Part shown: positions 24,683 to 32,159 of the stretch, piece after piece | Layout of the letters: each line of letters starts with the position of its first letter | How positions within the stretch are numbered: the first letter of the stretch is position 1 | Source: JAUVKT01 sp036350795 | GTDB taxonomy: Bacteria > Bacteroidota > Bacteroidia > Bacteroidales > VadinHA17 | Assembly: GCA_036350795.1 (NCBI GenBank) | Contig: JAZBNV010000145.1 | Location: 1-32,159, forward strand | DNA: 32,159 nucleotides | Direction of reading: 5' to 3' | Translations under genes and position numbers: made by a program | The notes under the pieces: model-generated | Seen by the model: only the letters and a program-made list of their open reading frames with translations | Databases searched by the model: none | Told to the model about the DNA's origin: nothing

Positions 24683-26245
24683 ATGGGTGCTGAAGCGAAG
24701 CTATTAAAAGATAATCACATAAAGCGGCTGGCTGCAACAGGAATACTTTTTATTGCACTGGGCGCTTCTCTTTTTTCGCAGCAAAGTGTTCTCGACAGGG
24801 AAGCGACAGTCAGGCTGAACAATGTAAAAAGGCAGCAGGTTCTGAAATCACTGTCGAGGCAAACCGGCTTCATTTTCACCTACGACACCGAGTTAATAAT
24901 GCCTTCCGAAATTGTTTCGGTAAATGCAACTGATGCAACAGTAAGAGAAATTCTTGACCAGGTTTTCCAGGATAATAATTTTGATTATTCTGTTATCGAG
25001 AACCATATAATTATATACAGGAAACCTGACTCTTCCACTCCCATGATCGAAGAAGAAGGCAGGAGCCCCGTTTACCTTATTACCGGTACAGTTGTTGAGG
25101 AAATAAGCGGCAAACCCCTGCCCTATGCAACTGTTGGGATTTACAGAATAGGAAAAGGAGTAATTACCAACGAAGAAGGGAATTTTTCGCTTAAGCTAAG
25201 CAAGGAAGCCCTTCAGGATACCTTAAGAATATCATACTTAGGATTTTCCGACAGGACAATCCCGGTATTTAATGCAATTAACAATCATTACCTTATCGAG
25301 CTTAAAAGGGATTATGTTCCTATTCCCGAAGTAATAATCAGGACAAGGAAACCTCTTGATCTGATTGAAAGGGTACTGTTGAATAAGAAAAGTAATTATG
25401 GCGACAAGCCGGTTATGGCCACTGCCTTTTACAGGGAAGCTATTTCCAGGAAGGATAAAATCCAGCTCTACTCTGAAGCCATACTTAATATCTATAAAAG
25501 CGCCTATAGCGGCACTCTGAGAAACGACCAGATCAAGGTCTACAAGAGCCGGAAGATCGAAAATATCGATAGTAACGATACCCTTATCCTTAAACTACAA
25601 TCCGGACTCTATGCATGCCTCGACCTCGATGGAATAAAGAATGACTTCGATTTTCTTACGCCTGCTCACTACAATGAGTATAATTACCGAATGACAGATA
25701 TTGTAAATATCGGCGACGAAGCTGCCTATGTTGTAGAGTTCTCTCAGAAGGAGGATCTTGATGACCTTGCCCTTTTCCGCGGATCTGTTTATATCAACAC
25801 CGACAACTATGGAGTACATGCCACCGAATTTGAAATAAACCCTGACAAAATCCACCTTCTTGAAGATTCTTTTGTCAGGGAATCATCAAAGCACTATTCG
25901 GTAAAGCCCAGGAGAGTAAGGTACCGGGTCGAATACCGCTTTGTAAACGGCCGCTACTATTTAAACCATGTACGCGGCGATCTTGATTTTCATGCAAGGC
26001 GAAAAAGAAAAGTATTCGGATCGAACTACAATATCATGTTTGAGATGGCCGTAAACAGCATCGATTCAACATCAGTTGAAAGATTCCAGAAAGAAGAACT
26101 TGCACCACGCCATACCGTATTTTCTGAAACAATAAGAGGATATGATTCTGAATTCTGGGGTGTTGATAATTATATGCATCCCGAACAGGATATACAGGAC
26201 GCCCTGAACGATATCAATGCACGGCTTAGCAGATTCAAACGCTGA
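24683..26245 (+). CDS. STN + CarboxypepD_reg-like secreted protein, second paralogue of the sigma cassette
   Basis: Residues 1-34 contain a signal peptide (hydrophobic 17-31, ALGASLFSQQ). Residues 36-114 are a secretin/TonB N-terminal (STN) domain: VRLNNVKRQQVLKSLSRQTG, then VNATDATVREILDQVFQDNN. Residues 131-210 are a CarboxypepD_reg sandwich (YLITGTVVEEISGKPLPYAT, TNEEGNFSL, LRISYLGFSD). The rest, to 520, is paralogous to the 21840 product: TAFYRE (247-252), KVYKSRKIENI, and DSEFWGVDNYMHPEQDIQDALNDINARLSRF. A SusC/FecA-type receptor would continue into a plug and a 22-strand barrel; here neither is seen and the protein ends at 520. It follows FecR by 17 bases. It plausibly signals to FecR through the STN domain without transport; that is inference. 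Confidence 0.82.
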   Translation: MGAEAKLLKDNHIKRLAATGILFIALGASLFSQQSVLDREATVRLNNVKRQQVLKSLSRQTGFIFTYDTELIMPSEIVSVNATDATVREILDQVFQDNNFDYSVIENHIIIYRKPDSSTPMIEEEGRSPVYLITGTVVEEISGKPLPYATVGIYRIGKGVITNEEGNFSLKLSKEALQDTLRISYLGFSDRTIPVFNAINNHYLIELKRDYVPIPEVIIRTRKPLDLIERVLLNKKSNYGDKPVMATAFYREAISRKDKIQLYSEAILNIYKSAYSGTLRNDQIKVYKSRKIENIDSNDTLILKLQSGLYACLDLDGIKNDFDFLTPAHYNEYNYRMTDIVNIGDEAAYVVEFSQKEDLDDLALFRGSVYINTDNYGVHATEFEINPDKIHLLEDSFVRESSKHYSVKPRRVRYRVEYRFVNGRYYLNHVRGDLDFHARRKRKVFGSNYNIMFEMAVNSIDSTSVERFQKEELAPRHTVFSETIRGYDSEFWGVDNYMHPEQDIQDALNDINARLSRFKR

Positions 26246-26247
26246 AA

Positions 26248-27252
26248 TCAGTAGCTGTCAAGTATCCTGTAAAGCTCACCCAGATCAGGTGTAAGTATAA
26301 TTTCAGTCCTCCTGTTTCTCTGGCGGGCTGTTGTGGATTTTGCAGCATCAACAGGAAGATATTCTCCCCTGCCGGCAGCAGTAAGCCTTTTGGGATCAAT
26401 ACCCGAGCCATCAAGCAGTACCCTTACAACTGTTGTAGCCCTCTTTACACTCAGGTCCCAGTTATCCTCTATTGGTCCGCCGGATGAAATATAGGGAACA
26501 TCATCTGTATGCCCTTCAATGGTAATCTGGATGTCTTTGTTACGGGCAAGTACCCCTGCCAGTTTCTTTAAGGCATCCCGTCCGTTTGAGTCAATATTGT
26601 AACTGCCTGTTCTGAAAAGCAGCTTCTCGTCAAGAGAAACATAAACCTTACCATTTTTCATTGTAACAGTGAGCCCGTTATTCTCGAAGCCGAACAGGGC
26701 ATCCGATACCTTAGCCTTAAGATCCTTAACAGCCTTCTGCTGTGCATCAAGTATCTGTTCAAGCTCAAGCAGCCTTGCATTTCGTTTATCAAGCTCACTT
26801 GTAAGCTGGTCAAGGTCGGCCTTCTTTGCTTCCATATTCATTTCAAGCTGCCTCAGCAAAGTTTCCTTTTCTTCCAGGTCTTTCTGGGCCGATTGCAGTT
26901 CCCTGAGCAGGCGCCTTGTTTCAGCAACATTGCCACGAATAAGGTCTTCCTGTGCATTCTGCAACTCTACATACCTGTTATTAAGGGCATTGTACTCCGC
27001 TTTTACCTCCTCAATCTCAGCCTCCAGTTTCTCCTTCTCTCCTTCCATGTTCCCCATCTCATCTTCCAACTCCTTTGCACTGGCTTCAAGCTCACGCAGG
27101 GTCATAGCCATCTCCATATTTTCAATCTTATAGTCATCTCTCTCATTCATATAATCAACACTGCGCTCATGAAGTGTCTTATATTTTCCTCCAGGCACAC
27201 AGCCCCAGATTAAAAGTGATAGCAGGATATAAACTATTGATTGCTTTTTCAT
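26248..27252 (-). CDS. OmpA-family lipoprotein with a long coiled coil
   Basis: The 334 residues start MKKQSIVYILLSLLIWGCVP, a lipoprotein signal with lipobox LIWGC. Residues about 35-190 are a continuous coiled coil (EMAMTLRELEASAKELEDEM through LLELEQILDAQQKAVKDLKAKV), long enough to span much of the periplasm. The C-terminal OmpA peptidoglycan-binding domain (about 205-325) shows LLFRTGSYNIDSNGRDALKKLA, ITIEGHTDDVPY, and RLTAAGRGEYLPV followed by RQRNRRTEIIL. It probably ties the outer membrane to the cell wall. It converges with the sigma cassette two bases from the end of the 24683 gene and diverges from dxs over 115 bases. Confidence 0.9.
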   Translation of the reverse strand: MKKQSIVYILLSLLIWGCVPGGKYKTLHERSVDYMNERDDYKIENMEMAMTLRELEASAKELEDEMGNMEGEKEKLEAEIEEVKAEYNALNNRYVELQNAQEDLIRGNVAETRRLLRELQSAQKDLEEKETLLRQLEMNMEAKKADLDQLTSELDKRNARLLELEQILDAQQKAVKDLKAKVSDALFGFENNGLTVTMKNGKVYVSLDEKLLFRTGSYNIDSNGRDALKKLAGVLARNKDIQITIEGHTDDVPYISSGGPIEDNWDLSVKRATTVVRVLLDGSGIDPKRLTAAGRGEYLPVDAAKSTTARQRNRRTEIILTPDLGELYRILDSY

Positions 27253-27336
27253 CTTCCCTTATATTTATAATTATCTCTGGCACAAAAATAAGAATTTCCT
27301 CTGTCCGACACCTCAATCAGATAGCAATAATATTTA

Positions 27337-27344
27337 TATATTTG
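27337..27344 (+). promoter_or_regulatory. Putative -7 box of dxs
   Basis: TATATTTG matches TAnnTTTG and lies 23 bases before the dxs ATG, giving a leader of about 15-20 bases. No TTG sits at the usual distance upstream, so support is partial. Confidence 0.45.
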
Positions 27345-27367
27345 CAAGGCTATCGAATTATGCCTGA

Positions 27368-29260
27368 ATGTACGATCTCCTAAATAGTATTATATCGCCC
27401 GACGATCTTAGAAAACTTGACAGGGAGCAACTGATAGAGCTCAGTAATCAGCTTCGCCGCTTTATTATCGACATTGTAAGTACGAACCCGGGGCATTTTG
27501 GTGCTTCGCTTGGCGTGGTTGAATTAACAGTTGCCCTGCATTACGTGTATAATACCCCCTATGATAAAATTATATGGGATGTTGGTCACCAGGCCTACGG
27601 GCATAAGATATTAACCGGCCGCCGCGATATCTTCCATACCAACCGCAGATACAAAGGTATAAGCGGCTTCCCGAAAATGAGCGAAAGTGAATACGATGCT
27701 TTTGGAGTGGGACATTCATCTACTTCAATATCAGCTGCCCTGGGAATGGCTACTGCAGCAAAACAGGATGGCGACGACAGGAAGATAGTAGCTGTAATAG
27801 GTGACGGGGCAATGACCGCCGGGATGGCTTTTGAAGGTCTTAACAATGCAGGAATTGAAAACTCAGACCTACTTGTTATCCTCAACGATAACAATATGGC
27901 TATCGATCCCAATGTCGGTGCATTAAAGGAATATCTTCTCGATATTACCACCAGTAAAACCTATAACAGGTTCAAGGATGATATGTGGAATATCCTGGGC
28001 AAAATAAGTAAACTGGGACCCAATGCACAACAGCTGGCTTCAAAACTGGAAGGCGGTATAAAAAGCACCCTGCTCAGGCATTCTAACCTCTTTGAGGCAA
28101 TGAACTTCAGGTATTTCGGCCCTATTGACGGTCATGATGTTATTTACCTTACCAGGGTTCTGAACGATATGAAAAGAATTCCAGGGCCCAAACTGCTGCA
28201 CTGTGTTACTAAAAAAGGCAAGGGATTCAAACAGGCCGAACTTAACCAGACAAAATACCATGCCCCCGGCCGCTTCGACAAAACAACAGGAGAACTGGAA
28301 ACGCAATTATCAGACGGGCCCAAACCACTTAAATACCAGGATATTTTCGGCCATACCCTGCTTGAACTGGCAAGGCAAAATGAGAAAATTGTGGGTATCA
28401 CACCCGCCATGCCAACAGGGTGCTCGATGAACATTATGATGAAGGAAATGCCTGACAGAACTTTTGACGTCGGGATCGCCGAGCAGCATGCTGTAACCTT
28501 CTCCGCCGGCCTGGCAACTCTCGGAAAGATACCCTTCTGCAATATTTACTCATCATTTATGCAGAGAGCCTACGACCAGGTTATTCACGATGTGGCACTG
28601 CAGAACCTGCATGTTGTTTTCTGCCTCGACAGGGGCGGACTGGTGGGATCAGACGGAGCCACCCACCATGGTTTCTTCGATCTTGTTTACCTGAGAACCG
28701 TTCCAAACATTGTTGTTTCGGCCCCGATGAATGAGATTGAACTGAGAGATCTTATGTACACTGCCCAGCTCGAAAAGAATAACAGACCATTCAGCATCCG
28801 TTATCCAAGAGGTTCAGGCCAGTTCAGTAAGTGGAAAGAACCCTTTGTTGAAATACAGCCCGGAAGCTCCAGGACAATAAGGGAAGGAAAGGATATAGCA
28901 ATCCTGAGTATTGGTCATCCGGGCAACTTTGTTGTGGAGGCTACCAAAGAACTTGTGAAGGAAGGTATTGATGCTGCCCACTACGATATGCGTTTTGTGC
29001 AGCCCCTCGATGAAGACAGGCTGCATAAAATATTTAAAAAATTTAAAAAAATAATAACCGTGGAAGATGGCATGCTGAAAGGAGGATTTGGCAGCGCAAT
29101 TCTCGAATTTATGGCAGATAATGGCTATAAGGCCACAGTTACCAGACTTGGCATACCCGACTTCTTTATTGAACAGGGAACCCAGGAAGAGTTAATAAAA
29201 GAATGTGGCTTCGATACCGAAGGGATAATAAAAACAGTGAAAGAACTGCACCTGGCATAA
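27368..29260 (+). CDS. dxs: 1-deoxy-D-xylulose-5-phosphate synthase
   Basis: DXS condenses pyruvate and glyceraldehyde 3-phosphate with thiamine diphosphate, the first step of the MEP isoprenoid pathway. The 630 residues match the family. Diagnostic segments are NPGHFGASLGVVELTVALHYV (about 38-58), the GDGAMTAGMAFEGLNNAG and LVILNDNNMAIDPN thiamine-pyrophosphate region (about 144-181), YFGPIDGHDV, the transketolase-like pyrimidine domain with FDVGIAEQHAVTFSAGLATLG (Glu of AEQH), then VFCLDRGGLVGSDGATHHGFFD, and the C-terminal domain with VEDGMLKGGFGSAILEF. All are intact. It is a single gene read away from the OmpA lipoprotein. Palindromic sequence follows its stop. Confidence 0.97.
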   Translation: MYDLLNSIISPDDLRKLDREQLIELSNQLRRFIIDIVSTNPGHFGASLGVVELTVALHYVYNTPYDKIIWDVGHQAYGHKILTGRRDIFHTNRRYKGISGFPKMSESEYDAFGVGHSSTSISAALGMATAAKQDGDDRKIVAVIGDGAMTAGMAFEGLNNAGIENSDLLVILNDNNMAIDPNVGALKEYLLDITTSKTYNRFKDDMWNILGKISKLGPNAQQLASKLEGGIKSTLLRHSNLFEAMNFRYFGPIDGHDVIYLTRVLNDMKRIPGPKLLHCVTKKGKGFKQAELNQTKYHAPGRFDKTTGELETQLSDGPKPLKYQDIFGHTLLELARQNEKIVGITPAMPTGCSMNIMMKEMPDRTFDVGIAEQHAVTFSAGLATLGKIPFCNIYSSFMQRAYDQVIHDVALQNLHVVFCLDRGGLVGSDGATHHGFFDLVYLRTVPNIVVSAPMNEIELRDLMYTAQLEKNNRPFSIRYPRGSGQFSKWKEPFVEIQPGSSRTIREGKDIAILSIGHPGNFVVEATKELVKEGIDAAHYDMRFVQPLDEDRLHKIFKKFKKIITVEDGMLKGGFGSAILEFMADNGYKATVTRLGIPDFFIEQGTQEELIKECGFDTEGIIKTVKELHLA

Positions 29261-29272
29261 GTCATTAATCCC

Positions 29273-29303
29273 GGCATTAATAACGGCATTAATAACGTTA
29301 TTA
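29273..29303. repeat. Tandem 12-mer and palindrome after dxs
   Basis: ggcattaataac occurs twice head to tail (29273-29284, 29285-29296), and TAATAACGTTATTA (29290-29303) is a perfect 14-base palindrome followed by TTTT. It could be a weak AT-rich terminator for dxs. The remaining bases up to 29513 show no gene I can support and no clear terminator for the convergent peptidase gene. Confidence 0.5.
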
Positions 29304-29513
29304 TTTTCCATTAAAAGAATCTATATCCCTGGTATTCAAATATTAAAACCACTGGTAATTTAGCAACAAAACAAGTCACATGTCACAAACAACATAGTGA
29401 TTTTCAAGGCCTTTTTGGACGGTCAATATCCTTGAACTGCCGGAAAGTGCCGCCTGTTATGGTATGCAAATGTAAATCCCCCGGTGTTGGGAGAAATGAG
29501 ATTTGTAGTTGTT

Positions 29514-31724
29514 TTATTTCAGATGTTCCATCAGGTAATCGGTATATTGTTGCATCAACAGCATATAGGTAGTCATATCTGTTGCCAGTCCGTGTGCTCC
29601 CGGGGGGTATATCTTTAAGTCAAAGTCTATACCTGCTGCGTTAAGGGCAGCAACAAGCTGGAAGGTATGTTGAGGATGTACATTTTCATCCATCAGGGAA
29701 TGAGCAAGAAGCAGTTTACCCTTAAGCTTTGCAGCATGGGTAATAACCGAACTCTGCTTATAACCTTCGGCATTATCATCCATCAGCCCCATATAACGCT
29801 CGGTAAGGATACAATCGTAATAAAGGTGATCGGTTACCGGTGCAGCAGTAAGAGAAACCTTGAATATACCCGGGTGAGTTACCATAGTATAGCTCGAGGT
29901 ATAGCCTCCGTAGCTATGACCCCTGATTGCCATATTTTCACCGTCAACCCAGTCAAATGATGCAAGGTACCTGGCAGTTTCAACAAAATCGTTCGACTCC
30001 CATTTACCCAGCTGACGGTGTACTATCTTTTCAAAGTCAGATCCATAGCCACCGTTACCCCTGTTATTTACCGAAGCAATTACAAAGCCCTGCTGGGCAA
30101 GCCACTGGTGCCAGCCATTATTTCCGAAAGTATTAAACACACCCTGTGATCCCGGTCCGCCGTAAATATCAAGAACAAGGGGATACTTCTTTGAAGGGTC
30201 GAAATTCATGGGCTTAATATAATAGCCATCGAGTTTTTGTCCGTCGCTGGTAGTAAAACTAAAAATCTCTTTCGGGGCATATGCCCTTGTTCCAAGATAA
30301 TCAACAACATTTTTATTCGATACCAGCTCCTCTATTACTTTCCCTTTTGAGCTCATCAGGCTGACCCTTGAAGGCGTATTTACATCCGACCATGAGTCAA
30401 TGTAATACATTCCGTTTCCTGAAACATCAACATTATGATTGCCTGCTTCAGCGGTAAGCTTCTTCCTGCCTTTCCCGTTAAATCCGCATACGTAAAGAGC
30501 CTGGTCGAGAGGACTTACTTCTGTTGACACATAATATAGTTTCTTCCCCTTTACATCGATTGCCTTTATCCCCTTCACCTCCCAATCGCCCGATGTAACC
30601 TGGTTCAGTAAATTACCATTATAATCGAACCTGTAAATATGGGCAAAGCCATCCCGTTCAGAGACCCAGAAGAACTCCTCGATACCTTCGGGGAAATAAG
30701 TCAGATGAAGGTTCCCGGCAAAAAAGTCATATATATCTATCCATCCTTTACCTTTCTCTTCCATTACAAGTTTCTTATCTCCGCTTACAACATCAAAGAA
30801 AAATATCTTCAGATGGTCCTGTATCCTGTTCATCCATAAAACGGCGAGGGTATTTTCCCTTGCTGTCCAGTAAACCCTTGGAATATAACCACCATCAATG
30901 TCAATCCCGAGCCACTTTTTCTGATTGGTTTTAGTATCGGCAACTCCAATTTTTACAAGTGGAGGATTATCACCAACCTTGGGGTAGGGAACCTCCATAT
31001 ATTCGGGATGATGACCGCTGAAATCGGTGAGTTTATAAACAGGTACCTCCGACTCGTCCGACTGCCAGTAAGCCATGTACCTGCTGTCGTTCGACCATTC
31101 CCAACCCTGGACAATGCCAAATTCTTCTTCCTGGGCCCAGCCAAACCTTCCATTATACACCTGTCCGTGTGCATCATCTGTAAGCCTTAGTGTTTCGCCG
31201 CTGTCAAAGATATAATTATAGAGGTCGCCGTCCTTACCATAGCCAAGCCGTGTTCCGTCGGGCGACACCTCTGCAGTAAAAGCCTGTTTTACGACTGGTT
31301 TTAATGACTTATCTTCCAAAGAATAATAATAATAGTCGGAGTTGCCCGAATATCTCCAGATGGGATTAAAGTTACACTGGAAAAGCAGGTTCTTAAAATT
31401 ATTGGCCCAGTGGAACGACACATACATAAATGGTTGTTCAGTATCAGGGAAGCTAAGTCCTTCACTACTGAAAATCAGTTCCTCTGCTCCTGTTTTTATG
31501 TTTTTTGTCCATATTTCCTGGCTACCCCTGTTGTTTTTGGTAAAGGAGTATGCCTCACCCCCGTCTATCCAGGTCAGATTTGCCGGTCCGCCGCCACTGT
31601 TAAGCCGCCCGGCACCAAATATTGCATCCTGCAATGATTTATATTCCTGTTTCTGTGCATTTGCGGATGTTACAAATACAAATATTGCAAGCATTAAAAA
31701 TGCATTCCTGAGTATTCTTTTCAT
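29514..31724 (-). CDS. Secreted dipeptidyl peptidase IV-like S9 peptidase
   Basis: ATG 31724 gives 736 residues beginning MKRILRNAFLMLAIFVFVTS (then ANAQ), a signal peptide. The longer frame to 31805 adds 27 polar residues before it. A DPP-IV N-terminal beta-propeller follows. The stretch AQEEEFG (Glu199-201) before WEWSNDSRYMAYWQSDESEVP matches the Glu-Glu site that holds the substrate N-terminus in DPP-IV. The alpha/beta hydrolase domain carries GHSYGGY (Ser604), MDENVHPQHT (Asp679) and PGAHGL (His711). DPP-IV enzymes cut X-Pro or X-Ala dipeptides from peptide N-termini in the periplasm, feeding peptide uptake. Exact P1 specificity is inferred from family only. It stands apart from other genes, with long gaps on both sides. 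Confidence 0.92.
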   Translation of the reverse strand: MKRILRNAFLMLAIFVFVTSANAQKQEYKSLQDAIFGAGRLNSGGGPANLTWIDGGEAYSFTKNNRGSQEIWTKNIKTGAEELIFSSEGLSFPDTEQPFMYVSFHWANNFKNLLFQCNFNPIWRYSGNSDYYYYSLEDKSLKPVVKQAFTAEVSPDGTRLGYGKDGDLYNYIFDSGETLRLTDDAHGQVYNGRFGWAQEEEFGIVQGWEWSNDSRYMAYWQSDESEVPVYKLTDFSGHHPEYMEVPYPKVGDNPPLVKIGVADTKTNQKKWLGIDIDGGYIPRVYWTARENTLAVLWMNRIQDHLKIFFFDVVSGDKKLVMEEKGKGWIDIYDFFAGNLHLTYFPEGIEEFFWVSERDGFAHIYRFDYNGNLLNQVTSGDWEVKGIKAIDVKGKKLYYVSTEVSPLDQALYVCGFNGKGRKKLTAEAGNHNVDVSGNGMYYIDSWSDVNTPSRVSLMSSKGKVIEELVSNKNVVDYLGTRAYAPKEIFSFTTSDGQKLDGYYIKPMNFDPSKKYPLVLDIYGGPGSQGVFNTFGNNGWHQWLAQQGFVIASVNNRGNGGYGSDFEKIVHRQLGKWESNDFVETARYLASFDWVDGENMAIRGHSYGGYTSSYTMVTHPGIFKVSLTAAPVTDHLYYDCILTERYMGLMDDNAEGYKQSSVITHAAKLKGKLLLAHSLMDENVHPQHTFQLVAALNAAGIDFDLKIYPPGAHGLATDMTTYMLLMQQYTDYLMEHLK

Positions 31725-32121
31725 AAGCGTATTTATTAGGTTACTTTTATAGGTATGTAAAACTATAAATATTAATTTAATCTTCTGTTCCGTTTTATGT
31801 GGCAATATTAATTTTAATGATTACAAGCCGGATGTTTTTAAAGCTATCATAAATGAATACAGGCTGGGCCTTCTTGTGCTTACACTTTTAAGCAAATAAA
31901 AACAGGCTACAGGTCATTGCCGTAACTTACATTTTAACTATTTTCGCGAAGGAAATTCCCATCTGCCCGGATGGCAGGGCTGAGCGTCAAAAATTGATCC
32001 GGTGGATCAATTTAGCGAAGAGCCAGACTGTAGCGATGGCTTCCGCCATCCGGAATGGAAATCACTAACCAGAGTTAGCTTATGGCCTGGTTTGGAAAGG
32101 GAAACATAAGCACTACTACCA
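31725..32121. other. Palindrome-rich intergenic region before tRNA-Leu
   Basis: I see no gene here. The left part to about 31940 is AT-rich upstream sequence of the peptidase gene without a clear promoter box. The right part holds a nested inverted repeat (31967-32053) and a 13-base inverted copy of the tRNA-Leu 5' region (32041-32053), each listed separately. Confidence 0.6.
31967..32053. repeat. 87-bp nested inverted repeat upstream of tRNA-Leu
   Basis: Outer arms CCGGATGGC (31967-31975) and GCCATCCGG (32045-32053) are perfect complements. Inside them AAATTGATCC (31991-32000) and GGATCAATTT (32004-32013) form a 10-bp stem with a 3-base loop, and GGCT (31979-31982) can pair with AGCC (32021-32024). 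The outer arms repeat the 5' end of the adjacent tRNA-Leu in both orientations. It has no long T-run, so it is not a simple terminator; a REP-like or MITE-like origin is possible. Confidence 0.65.
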
Positions 32122-32159
32122 GCCCGGATGGCGGAATTGGTAGACGCGCTGGTCTCAAA
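32122..32159 (+). tRNA. tRNA-Leu (anticodon CAA), 5' part, cut by window edge
   Basis: The window ends within the anticodon loop. The visible sequence has acceptor strand GCCCGGA (32122-32128), D arm GCGGAATTGGTAGACGC, anticodon stem CTGGT (32149-32153), and loop CTCAAA with anticodon C32156-A-A. The GCCCGGATGGCGGAATTGGTAGACGC beginning and the CAA anticodon are typical of bacterial leucine tRNAs, which also have a long variable arm not visible here. The remaining half lies outside the window. Confidence 0.85.

Noticed and set aside
24683..26245. Full TonB-dependent receptor
   Set aside because: The protein ends at 520 residues with no plug domain or 22-strand barrel; only STN, CarboxypepD_reg and the shared C-terminal region are seen.
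1..32159. CRISPR array, prophage or transposase
   Set aside because: No regularly spaced repeats, cas genes, phage structural genes, integrase or transposase were seen. The repeats present are short, few and palindromic.

Overview
The window looks like chromosomal DNA of a member of the Bacteroidota, most likely class Bacteroidia; I cannot place the family. Signs are a TonB protein with an acidic linker, DUF6427, DUF2723, a CarboxypepD_reg/STN protein beside an ECF sigma and a FecR-type anti-sigma with a DUF4974-like tail, two S9 peptidases, promoter boxes of the TAnnTTTG type, few clear Shine-Dalgarno sequences, and the gene order rplM-rpsI-rpsB-tsf-pyrH-frr.

Layout. 1-506 (-) is the N-terminal part of a TonB-family energy transducer, cut by the window edge. 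507-1351 holds a Bacteroidota-type promoter, a 19-bp partial copy of the tRNA-Ala 5' end, an intact tRNA-Ala(GGC), a strong terminator and several small palindromes. 1352-9713 (+) encodes a secreted S9 peptidase, a UPF0104-type membrane protein, a 1007-residue ABC half-transporter with an unusual N-terminal region, a lipoprotein and a small secreted protein. 9715-16289 (-) runs, in transcription order, DNA-3-methyladenine glycosylase, DUF2723 membrane protein, NodB-type deacetylase, PurD and DUF6427 membrane protein. 16517-20721 (+) is the translation block L13, S9, S2, EF-Ts, UMP kinase and RRF. A lone radical SAM/SPASM gene lies on the minus strand (20736-21722). 21840-26245 (+) is a four-gene cassette: CarboxypepD_reg protein, ECF sigma, FecR-like anti-sigma, and an STN + CarboxypepD_reg protein. 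An OmpA-like lipoprotein (-) and dxs (+) diverge from 27253-27367. A DPP-IV-like peptidase (-) follows, and the window ends in a palindrome-rich gap and a truncated tRNA-Leu(CAA).

Most of the window is housekeeping and envelope function. The most distinctive unit is the sigma/anti-sigma cassette. Its two outer genes are paralogues of each other and one carries an STN signalling domain, yet there is no TonB-dependent receptor barrel, which is the usual partner of such a regulator. The second theme is palindromic DNA at both tRNA genes and in the tsf-pyrH gap, including partial direct and inverted copies of tRNA 5' ends. Start sites were moved inside the longest open frame for six genes (1352, 8363, 16289, 19348, 21722, 31724), because the internal start gives a proper signal peptide or a family-typical N-terminus, or replaces a TTG/GTG start.
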